64,000 nt of DNA from Bacteroidota bacterium (GTDB lineage: Bacteria > Bacteroidota > Ignavibacteria > Tepidaquicellales > Tepidaquicellaceae). The first letter of the stretch is position 1, and each line of letters starts with the position of its first letter. Of this stretch, positions 34,620-43,200 are shown piece by piece. Below the pieces are notes generated by a model. That model worked only from the letters and a program-made list of their open reading frames with translations, was not told the DNA's origin and did not search any database. The stretch is taken from NCBI GenBank assembly GCA_018266835.1, contig JAFDZP010000002.1:448419-512418 (forward strand), given 5' to 3'. The translations under genes and the position numbers were made by a program.

Positions 34620-36461
34620 TTATTCCACGGTAACTGACTTTGCCAGATTTCTCGGCTGGTCAACGTTACATCCTCTGGCAGTTGCTATATAATAAGATAG
34701 GAACTGTAAAGGAATACTATTAATAATAGGCTGTAATAAGTCGTGAGTTTTAGGTACTCTTAATACATAATCAGAGTAATCCGCAATGTTATCATCGTCT
34801 TCAGTTGCGATTGTAATTATCTTTCCTTTTCTTGCTCTTACTTCTTCAATGTTTGAAATCACTTTGTCGTATGTTGCATCTTTAGTTGCAATGAATACAA
34901 CCGGCATGTTTTCATCAATTAAAGCAATAGGTCCGTGCTTCATTTCCGCCGCAGGATATCCTTCTGCGTGGATGTATGAAATTTCTTTGAGCTTCAGTGC
35001 GCCTTCAAGAGCTACAGGGAAATTCAATCCTCTTCCGAGATATAAGAAGTTCTTCGCATCTTTAAATTCTTCAGCTATGTATTTGAAATAATCTTTCTTA
35101 TCTATTAGCTGTTTCATTTTATATGGAAGAAGCTCAATCTCTGCTCCGATTTTTTTCATTTCATCCTCTGATATCGTTCCCTTTTCTCTTGCAATCATCA
35201 TAGTCAAAAGAACAAGTGACATCAACTGACATGTAAATGCCTTTGTTGAAGCAACTCCGATTTCCGGTCCCGCGTGAATGTAAGTACCGGCATCAACTTC
35301 GCGTGCAATTGTGCTTCCTACAACGTTGACTAATCCTAATGTTGTTGCGCCGTGTTTCTTTGCTTCTCTCATTGCAGCAAGTGTATCTGCAGTTTCACCG
35401 CTTTGGGAAATAAGAATCACTACGTCATCCTGTCTTATAATAGGATTTCTGTATCTGAACTCAGATGCATATTCAACTTCTGTTGGAATTCTGCAATATG
35501 TTTCGAGCATATACTCGCCTACTAAACCTGCATGCCATGCAGTACCGCATGCAGTTATAATAACTCTCTTTGCATTGAAAATTTTATCTTTTATAGATGC
35601 TAATCCGCCGAGCTTTACTTCGCCGGTATCAAATTTGATTCTTCCTCTGTAAGTGTTCTGAACTATATCAGGCTGCTCACAGATTTCTTTTAACATAAAA
35701 TGGTCGTAACCGCTCTTTTCAATCTGCTCTAAATCGTATTCAATTTCCTGAACTTCCCTGTGAATATCTTCGTCATCGATTGTTTTTAACTTTATTCCAT
35801 TCCTTCTTAATACTGCATACTCACCGTCTTCTAAGTAAATAACGTTCTTTGTATGAGCAATAATAGCAGATGCATCAGATGAAACGATAATTTCATCCTG
35901 TCCTACTCCGAACATCAAAGGAGAACCTTTTCTTGCGACTATAATTTTACCTGGGTCTTCAGTGCATAAGCAAGCGATACCATAAGTACCGTCAACTTCA
36001 CAAAGTGAAAGACGAACTGCTACTTCAAAATTTTTATTGTGCTTATTATAATTATAGCTGATAAGATTTACAAGAATTTCTGTATCTGTATCGGTGTGAA
36101 AAATGTAACCATCATTGGCTAGTTTTTTCTTGAGTGTTTTGTAGTTTTCAATTATGCCATTATGCACAAGATAAAACTTGTTATGCATATCGGTGTGCGG
36201 ATGTGCGTTGTTATCATTCGGTTCACCGTGTGTAGCCCAGCGTGTATGCCCAATACCAACATTGCCATCGAATATTCCTACAGGAATCTGTGTTTCGATT
36301 TCTTTTATCTTGCCTGCTTTTTTGAACAGTTTTATTTCTGAAGCGGAGTTTATGATTGCCACTCCTGCGGAATCATATCCGCGATATTCTAACCTCTTTA
36401 ATCCATCGACTATTATTGGGAGTGAATTTCTTTTGCCGATGTATCCGACTATACCGCACAT
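34620..36461 (-). CDS. glmS: Glutamine-fructose-6-phosphate aminotransferase (isomerizing)
   Basis: A 613-residue enzyme that makes glucosamine-6-phosphate from fructose-6-phosphate and glutamine, the entry to UDP-GlcNAc for peptidoglycan, lipid A and surface sugars. The start is fixed by MCGIVGYIG: the Cys after Met becomes the N-terminal nucleophile. The class II glutaminase domain (1 to about 225) has HTRWATHGEPNDNNAHPH; two SIS sugar-isomerase domains follow (about 290-430 and 460-600) with SQSGETADT and STKAFTCQL; the end NLAKSVTVE is the usual C-terminal tail. Product supply links it to the lpxC and polysaccharide genes of the window, but it is not in an operon with them. Confidence 0.98.
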   Translation of the reverse strand: MCGIVGYIGKRNSLPIIVDGLKRLEYRGYDSAGVAIINSASEIKLFKKAGKIKEIETQIPVGIFDGNVGIGHTRWATHGEPNDNNAHPHTDMHNKFYLVHNGIIENYKTLKKKLANDGYIFHTDTDTEILVNLISYNYNKHNKNFEVAVRLSLCEVDGTYGIACLCTEDPGKIIVARKGSPLMFGVGQDEIIVSSDASAIIAHTKNVIYLEDGEYAVLRRNGIKLKTIDDEDIHREVQEIEYDLEQIEKSGYDHFMLKEICEQPDIVQNTYRGRIKFDTGEVKLGGLASIKDKIFNAKRVIITACGTAWHAGLVGEYMLETYCRIPTEVEYASEFRYRNPIIRQDDVVILISQSGETADTLAAMREAKKHGATTLGLVNVVGSTIAREVDAGTYIHAGPEIGVASTKAFTCQLMSLVLLTMMIAREKGTISEDEMKKIGAEIELLPYKMKQLIDKKDYFKYIAEEFKDAKNFLYLGRGLNFPVALEGALKLKEISYIHAEGYPAAEMKHGPIALIDENMPVVFIATKDATYDKVISNIEEVRARKGKIITIATEDDDNIADYSDYVLRVPKTHDLLQPIINSIPLQFLSYYIATARGCNVDQPRNLAKSVTVE

Positions 36462-36540
36462 ATTTGTTTCCCCTATTATGTGTTAATTTTAGAAAAAAAA
36501 TGAGCGACTCTTACCATCGCTCATTAAACATATTTATTCG

Positions 36541-36624
36541 TGCCGAAAAAGGGACTCGAACCCTTACTAGTTTAACCTAACCGGATTTTGAGTCCGGCGC
36601 GTCTACCAGTTCCGCCATTTCGGC
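36541..36624 (-). tRNA. tRNA-Leu (anticodon CAA)
   Basis: An 84-base class II tRNA on the minus strand. Acceptor stem is GCCGAAA/TTTCGGC, the anticodon stem is CCGGA/TCCGG around CTCAAAA (anticodon CAA), there is a long variable arm, and the T loop is TTCGAGT. CCA is not encoded. Confidence 0.92.
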
Positions 36625-36831
36625 CGGATTTGAACAATATAGTAAATTTTTAACTTCTTTGCAGTGTTCAAAAATAACCTGAAATCACAAAAGTTACGCG
36701 AAATTTAAAAATGTGAAAATAAATCTTAGTTAATTCATATGTTTATTTCCAGATTATGTAAAGTTGATTTTATTTGTATGTTTATTCAATTATTTATTTG
36801 AACGTAATTTGCATCTTTTTTAAAAATTTCC

Positions 36832-37380
36832 TCAATCTGCTAAAACGTAATAAGTATGGCTCATCGAGGGAGGATTTGTCCTGTACGCCGCGTACTTTAC
36901 AATGCCAATTCCCGGCTTTACCCAGATTTCCGTATTAAATGTAATCGATAAACGGTAATCAATTCTTATGCAATCATTAAAAATTTGTTTCTCCGTTTTT
37001 ACGGTTTCTATTGCCGAGCCTATAACTGCATTCCAGTCGCCATATAACCATGAGTACCCCTTTATTAAATTCTTACCGGGTATTAATAAATTTTCTGCTC
37101 CGTTATCAATAGTATAAACAGCTCCCGTGGACTCGTCAACTTTCAGACTCATCTCAGAATCTTTCTTTCCGAAGAATGGATTTGATGAAAGCGTTGCGTA
37201 GGTATAACTCCCCTCTTTTCTGACTGAGTTTACCTTAACTGATACTAACTCGGTTTCAGTCCGCGGAGCTTCATTGATGTAATTAAATGAAGAATTTTCT
37301 TTCAGCGGAAAAACTCCGCCGGATTTTTCATTGCAGGATATAAATAGAATTGCAAGTATGAAAATATATAATCTTACCAA
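36832..37380 (-). CDS. Putative lipoprotein, function unknown
   Basis: A 182-residue protein with a short hydrophobic N-terminus ending in FISC (Cys16), a slightly unusual lipoprotein signal. The mature part looks all-beta, with strands such as SSFNYINEA, YTYATLSSNPFFG, GAVYTIDNG and the closing IWVKPGIGIVKYAAY. The last segment is common in secreted proteins of unknown function in Bacteroidota, where a C-terminal strand reads EIWVKPGVGIVK. No enzyme motif seen. It starts 29 bases after birA on the same strand, so the two may be co-transcribed. Confidence 0.75.
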   Translation of the reverse strand: MVRLYIFILAILFISCNEKSGGVFPLKENSSFNYINEAPRTETELVSVKVNSVRKEGSYTYATLSSNPFFGKKDSEMSLKVDESTGAVYTIDNGAENLLIPGKNLIKGYSWLYGDWNAVIGSAIETVKTEKQIFNDCIRIDYRLSITFNTEIWVKPGIGIVKYAAYRTNPPSMSHTYYVLAD

Positions 37381-37409
37381 TTTTCTTTTTTAAATTTACA
37401 GCATCACAA

Positions 37410-38189
37410 CTAATATACAAAAGTTATTTCACCCGAATAAAAATTTTTAGTTTCACCGTTTTCCAAAATTACTTTAAGGGAACCGTCTTCTTCAATATCT
37501 GATATCACCGCTTCCTCTTCTTTGGAATCTGCCACAACTAAAAACTTAACCCGTTTACCCACTAATTTACTGTTCTGCTTCCATAGAGACATAAGCTCTC
37601 CGCGTAAATTTATCAGGTGAATGTTAACATAAAAATTCTTGATGAATGAGATAAGAAGCTGTTCAATTTCATGCTTTGTTTTTGTTTCATTGGATAAAGA
37701 AGTTGCCTTGTGAGAAATTTCATCAGGAATATTCTGCTTGTTAACATTTAAGCCAATCCCGATTATAAATCTTTTCTCTTCATTATTCAATCCTGATACA
37801 TCAAGAAGAATTCCGCAAATTTTCTTTCCGTTAAGCAAAACATCGTTCGGCCATTTTAAATTTATTTTTGCCTCAGAATGTTTTTCCAGAAAATTTTTTA
37901 AAGTCTCCGATAAAATATAAGACGTGTAAAAATTTACGAGGTGAATATTATCCACGCTTATTTTAAAACTTTTCACCAGTGTAAAAGTCAGGTCTTCATC
38001 GCTAGCTGCAATCCACTTTCTTCCGAACCTTCCTTTTCCTTCTTTCTGAAAAGATGTTATCACTATTCCGTTAGAGGGAAGATTATTTTCCTTCGCATAT
38101 TTATTGGTCGAGTCCATCTCTTCAAAATGAACTACATAATTCAGAAGTGAATTTCTCACCAATTCATTATTTAAAAGTTCTACATTCAA
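37410..38189 (-). CDS. birA: Biotin-[acetyl-CoA-carboxylase] ligase
   Basis: A 259-residue enzyme that makes biotinyl-AMP and transfers biotin to the carboxyl carrier protein. The catalytic domain has EEMDSTNKYA, the biotin-AMP loop GKGRFGRKW, LKWPNDVLLNGKKICGILLD and IIGIGLNVNK; a small C-terminal SH3-like domain (about 210-259) follows. There is no N-terminal helix-turn-helix, so it is a ligase without the repressor role of the E. coli protein. It is followed by a small lipoprotein gene. The upstream restriction-modification pair seems unrelated. Confidence 0.96.
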   Translation of the reverse strand: MNVELLNNELVRNSLLNYVVHFEEMDSTNKYAKENNLPSNGIVITSFQKEGKGRFGRKWIAASDEDLTFTLVKSFKISVDNIHLVNFYTSYILSETLKNFLEKHSEAKINLKWPNDVLLNGKKICGILLDVSGLNNEEKRFIIGIGLNVNKQNIPDEISHKATSLSNETKTKHEIEQLLISFIKNFYVNIHLINLRGELMSLWKQNSKLVGKRVKFLVVADSKEEEAVISDIEEDGSLKVILENGETKNFYSGEITFVY

Positions 38190-38326
38190 TCTAAGGTAAT
38201 CTTATTTTAAGCATAATAATTTAATCAAAGATTAGATTAAAGGAAAAGAAATTTTCATAGAAATGTGAGGAAGGGAGGTATATGTTTAATTAAAGACAAG
38301 ATCCATACATCTTAAATAATAAAAAG

Positions 38327-39244
38327 TTAAACTAGTTCAAGCATTATTTGATCATTAGTTACTTTCTCTTTAAAATCATGATTATGTTGTTGAATATGAC
38401 TAATATCAAAGTTACAAACTAAAGCTTCAACAATTGTTCGTCGATTTTCGATATTTCCACCAGAATGATAAAAATGATCTCTCGTAACTATATTAAATTT
38501 ATTCCAAAATTTATTTACCATTTCATTTTCTCTGTAATCGTTATGATGCCAAGTTGATAAAATAAATTTTGCCTTTGTTACACTTAATAATTGGAACAAT
38601 AATTCTTCATCTTTTTCTTTCCAACCATTATAATAATCAACGTAACGACCATAGTAAGGAGGGTCGCAATAGATAATATCATTTTCAGTAGCTAGTGGTA
38701 TTATTTCTGAAAATGTTTTGTTTAAAAAAATCCAATCAGGTTCAGGTCTTATAATTTTTGAAACATTTAATACCTGATTAGTTATTTTCGTGATATATGA
38801 TTGTGCAAATCTATCCGGTTTCTTGCAAAATGGGATATTCCAATTTCCTTTTCCACCAAAACGCATCATACCATTAAAGCCAGCTCTGGACAGAAAAATA
38901 AAATCATAAGGTGAAAATTCTTTGTTAAATCTTTCTCTTACTTTTAAATAATGAGCATAGCCATTATTATCAGCTTTTCTTAAAAGCATACCTTCTTCTT
39001 CCAAATAAAATTTCATAGAGGAAGGCGTTATTTTATTTTCCTGAATTTTTTGATAAAAATTTATTATATGAGGATTTGTATCATTTAGAATTGCCTGCTT
39101 ATATCTTGAATTGAAGGCAACTACTCCTGTACCTAAAAAAGGCTCGATCCATTTCCCCTCTAATTTTGGAGCTATGCCCATTATCCAAGGGACTAATTTA
39201 GTCTTAATACCTTGACTCTTAATAGGTGGAACAATCACTTTCAT
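38327..39244 (-). CDS. EcoRV-type adenine-N6 DNA methyltransferase (predicted GATATC)
   Basis: A 305-residue N6-adenine methyltransferase of the alpha (D12/Dam) class. Segments VPPIKSQGIKTKLVPW, EPFLGTGVVAFN (AdoMet-binding FxGxG at 36-40), CDPPYYGRYVDY (catalytic DPPY with D194), FCKKPDRFAQ and STWHHNDYR match M.EcoRV as I know it almost word for word, and the DPPY Asp is one residue from its place in M.EcoRV. It should protect the host by methylating adenine in GATATC. Its start overlaps the end of the endonuclease gene by 4 bases (ATGA), so translation is probably coupled. No control-protein gene is adjacent. Confidence 0.94.
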   Translation of the reverse strand: MKVIVPPIKSQGIKTKLVPWIMGIAPKLEGKWIEPFLGTGVVAFNSRYKQAILNDTNPHIINFYQKIQENKITPSSMKFYLEEEGMLLRKADNNGYAHYLKVRERFNKEFSPYDFIFLSRAGFNGMMRFGGKGNWNIPFCKKPDRFAQSYITKITNQVLNVSKIIRPEPDWIFLNKTFSEIIPLATENDIIYCDPPYYGRYVDYYNGWKEKDEELLFQLLSVTKAKFILSTWHHNDYRENEMVNKFWNKFNIVTRDHFYHSGGNIENRRTIVEALVCNFDISHIQQHNHDFKEKVTNDQIMLELV

Positions 39245-40155
39245 TTATTTCTTTTTTTTGTTTTTGCTACAATAGATTCCCAAAGATCAATTCTTCCTTT
39301 GAACTCCAAAAAATCTTTTATATTAGAAATTTTTATTGTTTTTTCATCTTTTATCATAGTTAATGTACCATAATTAATCCAATATTCATCAAACCATTCC
39401 TCACCTAATTTGCTAAAAATTCCATTTTCATTTTTTAAATCTTCAATATCTGTAATAGAACCTATGTTTGCAGTATTCCCAGAACCCTGAGAATCACTTG
39501 CAATTTTCCACTTCTCTGCTGCAAAAAAATCAAAATCTTTTATCACTGATGCAATTGATTTTAAATTTTTCACTGTAGTCACTTTTCGGGGTCCTATGTG
39601 ATCAGAGTGAGATTCATAATTTTCTTGAAGTTCTTTTACTTGATAAATTTCTGTTGAATTAACATCATCACTAAAATCAATCCTAGTATATATGACTCCT
39701 AAACAATAATGTCCTATATATTCTGAATAAGGAAATTGAATATTCTTATTTTTATTTCTTTCTCTAAAATATGCGCCGTGACTTCCTAAGGTAAAACCAG
39801 CAGTTTTATGATTTCTTCTGAATGTTGTTTTTAAATCAACAGCAAATTTGATTTTTTCGTTTCCCTTCTGAACAAAAGTTAAATCAGGATACCAATTCTG
39901 CTTCTCTGCTAAAATAATACTAAAACCTAAACTTTGCGCAAATTGTAAAATTTGAGGAAAAATATGTATTTCAAGAATTTTTGAGACTATTTTAGTATCA
40001 GAGGAAATAGTATAAATATTTTTATAGATATCTATAAACCCTTTTACCGTCCAATCTCCATTTTCTGAAGATACATACTTTTCTAACTTATTAGCAAAAC
40101 TATCTAATTCTCTTTTAAAGTCGGTCTTATATTTTTCCTTTTCGAATTTATCCAT
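39241..40155 (-). CDS. EcoRV-type restriction endonuclease (predicted to cut GATATC)
   Basis: A 304-residue PD-(D/E)xK endonuclease homologous to EcoRV. The catalytic residues D91 (YPDLT), D107 and K109 (VDLKT) correspond to D74, D90 and K92 of EcoRV with one constant offset of 17. The Q-loop QNWYPD keeps Gln and Asn (His71 becomes Trp). The recognition loop GSGNTANIGS keeps the Gly, Gly, Asn and Thr that contact the bases in EcoRV. YIGHY and YTR segments also match. It has an extra N-terminal stretch and a longer C-terminal tail. Gene order is nuclease first, methyltransferase second. Blunt cutting of GATATC is a strong prediction from these residues. Confidence 0.95.
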   Translation of the reverse strand: MDKFEKEKYKTDFKRELDSFANKLEKYVSSENGDWTVKGFIDIYKNIYTISSDTKIVSKILEIHIFPQILQFAQSLGFSIILAEKQNWYPDLTFVQKGNEKIKFAVDLKTTFRRNHKTAGFTLGSHGAYFRERNKNKNIQFPYSEYIGHYCLGVIYTRIDFSDDVNSTEIYQVKELQENYESHSDHIGPRKVTTVKNLKSIASVIKDFDFFAAEKWKIASDSQGSGNTANIGSITDIEDLKNENGIFSKLGEEWFDEYWINYGTLTMIKDEKTIKISNIKDFLEFKGRIDLWESIVAKTKKRNK

Positions 40156-40226
40156 TAAAAAAATTTGTATAAGAATATAGAAAATTCAAATTTCAAAAAA
40201 AGTGTAACAGATAATATTCAAATAAC

Positions 40227-40260
40227 AAAAAAGGCGAAGTGTTATGCTTCGCCTTTTTCT
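40227..40260 (-). terminator. Intrinsic terminator after the first C25 peptidase gene
   Basis: Stem AAAAGGCGAAG / CTTCGCCTTTT with a 7-base loop and T run on the minus strand, between the C25 gene and the restriction-modification pair. Confidence 0.88.
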
Positions 40261-40282
40261 TTTAAACTATTTTTATTTTTAT

Positions 40283-43200
40283 TTATTTCAAGACTACAAG
40301 TTTTTGTATAGCAGTCTCAGTTTTTATATCATCTTCTACGACCATCTTGTACAGGTAAACTCCGTTAGCTATCATATCACCGTCACTATCACGCGCATCC
40401 CATGGAATCTGATTATATCCAACATTCAACGGAGCAATAATTTCTTTAATGAGTTTTCCTGAAACAGTATAGATTTTTATTTTACAGTCATGCGGTTTTG
40501 TTTGAGCAGCAATATTGAAAACAAAATTTGTTTCGCGCGATACAGGGTTCGGATAATTATAGAAGTCTTTCACAAATAGTTCATTTGAAACCACAACATC
40601 ATACATTAAGCTGTCAATTTTGGCTCCGTTATTATCAGTCAGAACAATCATTAACTGATTATCACCGAAGCTTAAGTCAGGAGTAAAATTCAGTTCAATG
40701 TTATCGGAGGAAGAGTTATCAAATCCCTTTGCTTTTATCATCTGGCTTGCTTTGCCGCTGTGATAAGGTATGTACTGCTTATTGATATAAATTTTTACAT
40801 TTGATGAATCATTTGTAATTAACCCTGATGATTTTTGTCTCAATTGTTTTTCAGGAGCTTCTCCCGATGTTGATGAGAACAATGAACCTGCATCGTTAAT
40901 TCTTATTTTCACTTCGGGATTTTTTCTTACGTAATCTCCGTTCTTTACCACGTTACCGTCAAAATAAACATCTGCAACCGGCATTATAGGTGTAGAAATA
41001 ATTCTGAAATTTATCTGTCCCGTATTATTATAAGTGTAGAACTCATTTGCATTGCCGTAAGGAATAACTTCGGCATATATTGTTGTTGAAGTTGGAGCAA
41101 TCAGCGGCGAATTATCACGCGGAATGATTATATCCTGAGTAACTTTATATGAACTATCAACTCCTACAAACGCTGATATTGTATCTGCCCGTAAAACTTT
41201 TCTTCCCGGAGTGAACGGGAAATAATACCAGTTCACATAGAACTTGTTAATATCTTTATACCCAGAGTTAAAGAATCTGAAACTTATTTTTACTTTCTGT
41301 CCCAGCTTCACAATTGAATCTTTACAATAGAACGAAGCTTTATACATTACTGCTTCATAAGGCGGATTGTATTGCGATGTAACAGTTTTCACAACCGGCG
41401 AAGGAGCAGCCGTCAGCGTATCTAAATTAAATTTAAGAACTAAATTTATGTTCGGATATGTGAACGCATTAAGTGTATCCAAACTTAGTCCTGAGGGATT
41501 GGTAACATTGCTGTAAAGCAGTGAAGAAGTATTATCTTTTTTTACACCATATACATCTGCTGTAACAGAGTTTCCGGTGCTTGTAACTTGTTCCCATCCG
41601 AATTTTTTCCAGTTCTGCGCAGGACCTAAATTTACAATTGCAGTTCCGAATGTCTTAACATATTTGACAGGAAGATATGCATTTGAAGGGCACCAGTTAG
41701 ATACGCATGAATTGTTCACATTATTCCTGTGAAACTCTTCAGATATCTGTGATGAATTTGCACCTCTGTAACCGATGAAGCTCCATGTCCAGAAATTATT
41801 AAATGAAGGCAGCGAATCCGCATAAACGCTTCCGAATTGTCTGAAGGCAGCCTTGCAGGAAGCATTCATAGAATTGGAAGTTGTTACAAGAGCTTTGACT
41901 ACCATTATAAAATTAGAAGAGTCAATCGCATTAAGATACGTTGCAACAGAGTCAGCCGAAGTTGCAGAATTAAATCTGAAATTTTTCAACTCCTGAATTT
42001 TCATATCAACTCTTCTTACCTTAAGGATATTTAATCCCGGGTTCAAAGATTGCCCGATATTAATCTGGCTGCTATTTACTATGAAGAATGAACTTTCTTC
42101 TCCGTTGTTACCAAGAGAATAAGCGCGCATCACTCCGTTTATTTGCGGGATGGTAAGACCGCCGGACTGGTAAACAATATTGTTGAAGTTAGCTTCGTTG
42201 AATTGATTTTTAGATTTCAGATATAGAACTATACTGGAATCTAAAGGCTCTATTCTTTCAGTTGGAGAATTTGTAAAAGTTCTTGTATTGTAAGTAAATG
42301 TCTGAGTCTGCGACCATCCTGAAATGTTTCCGTTTATAGATGCATTAGTTCTCCAGTAATAAGTGATGTTGGAATCTTTGACAGGTATTACCGTCTGGAA
42401 TTTCGAAAATACACCTGTGGGGTTGTTGTTAATAAACGTAACCGGATTTGTAAATGTGTTTATCGTATCCAGCTGCAATGTAAGAGATATTGTATTTGCT
42501 GCAGGGTCACTATCGGGATTCAAACATGTAAAATAAACAGTATCAGTTTTTAAAACAGAATTGCTTACAGGTTTAAGCGGAACGAATGAATTATTTTTTA
42601 AATTAACCGGAATATTAATAACGTTGTTATTCGGGTCTTCCTGAGTGTACCAGTTATCAGGGTCTAAGCTTACTCTTACGAAATAAATTCCGAGTGTATC
42701 CAGTGAGAAGTTGTACATCACAGAATCTGCAAAACCGAAATTTCGTATTACGGTATCTCTGGATTTATAAGCAAGATTATTTTTGAGCACCTGGAATTTT
42801 ACTTTCATCGAATCTGCAAATGTACCGAGGTTCTTCGGATAAGCTGTAACTCTTACATTCTGTCCTGTTACAGGATTTGCATCTGAAATCTTATAATCGG
42901 AATCTTTTATAGAAAACTCAGGATAGCCAGGCAAAATTAATTTCTGCGCGGGGTCACCGAGGAAGTTGAAGCACTCAAGAGAAATTCTCGAAGAAAAATT
43001 TGCCGAGTCACCCTTCATAATAGTAGTTGCAGATCTGAGTAAATCGCCCTGTCTTCTGAATGCGCTGTCTTTTAAAGCAGCGTAGAGATATGTGTTAATT
43101 ACATTGGTTGCAGTTGTAAATGCCCATCCTGTACATCCTATATAGCCGATTGCGCCTTTATTATCATACATGAAAAACTTTTCACCAAAGCCGCGTGCAG

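Noticed and set aside
36461-36540. glmS ribozyme or riboswitch before glmS
   Set aside because: Only about 80 bases lie between tRNA-Leu and the glmS start and they show no ribozyme-like pairing; the known glmS ribozyme is mainly from Firmicutes.
38327-40155. Lack of GATATC sites in the window as a sign of active restriction
   Set aside because: GATATC is present (for example near 17970, 22456 and 22845), and a methylated host would not need to lose the sites; without counts nothing can be concluded.
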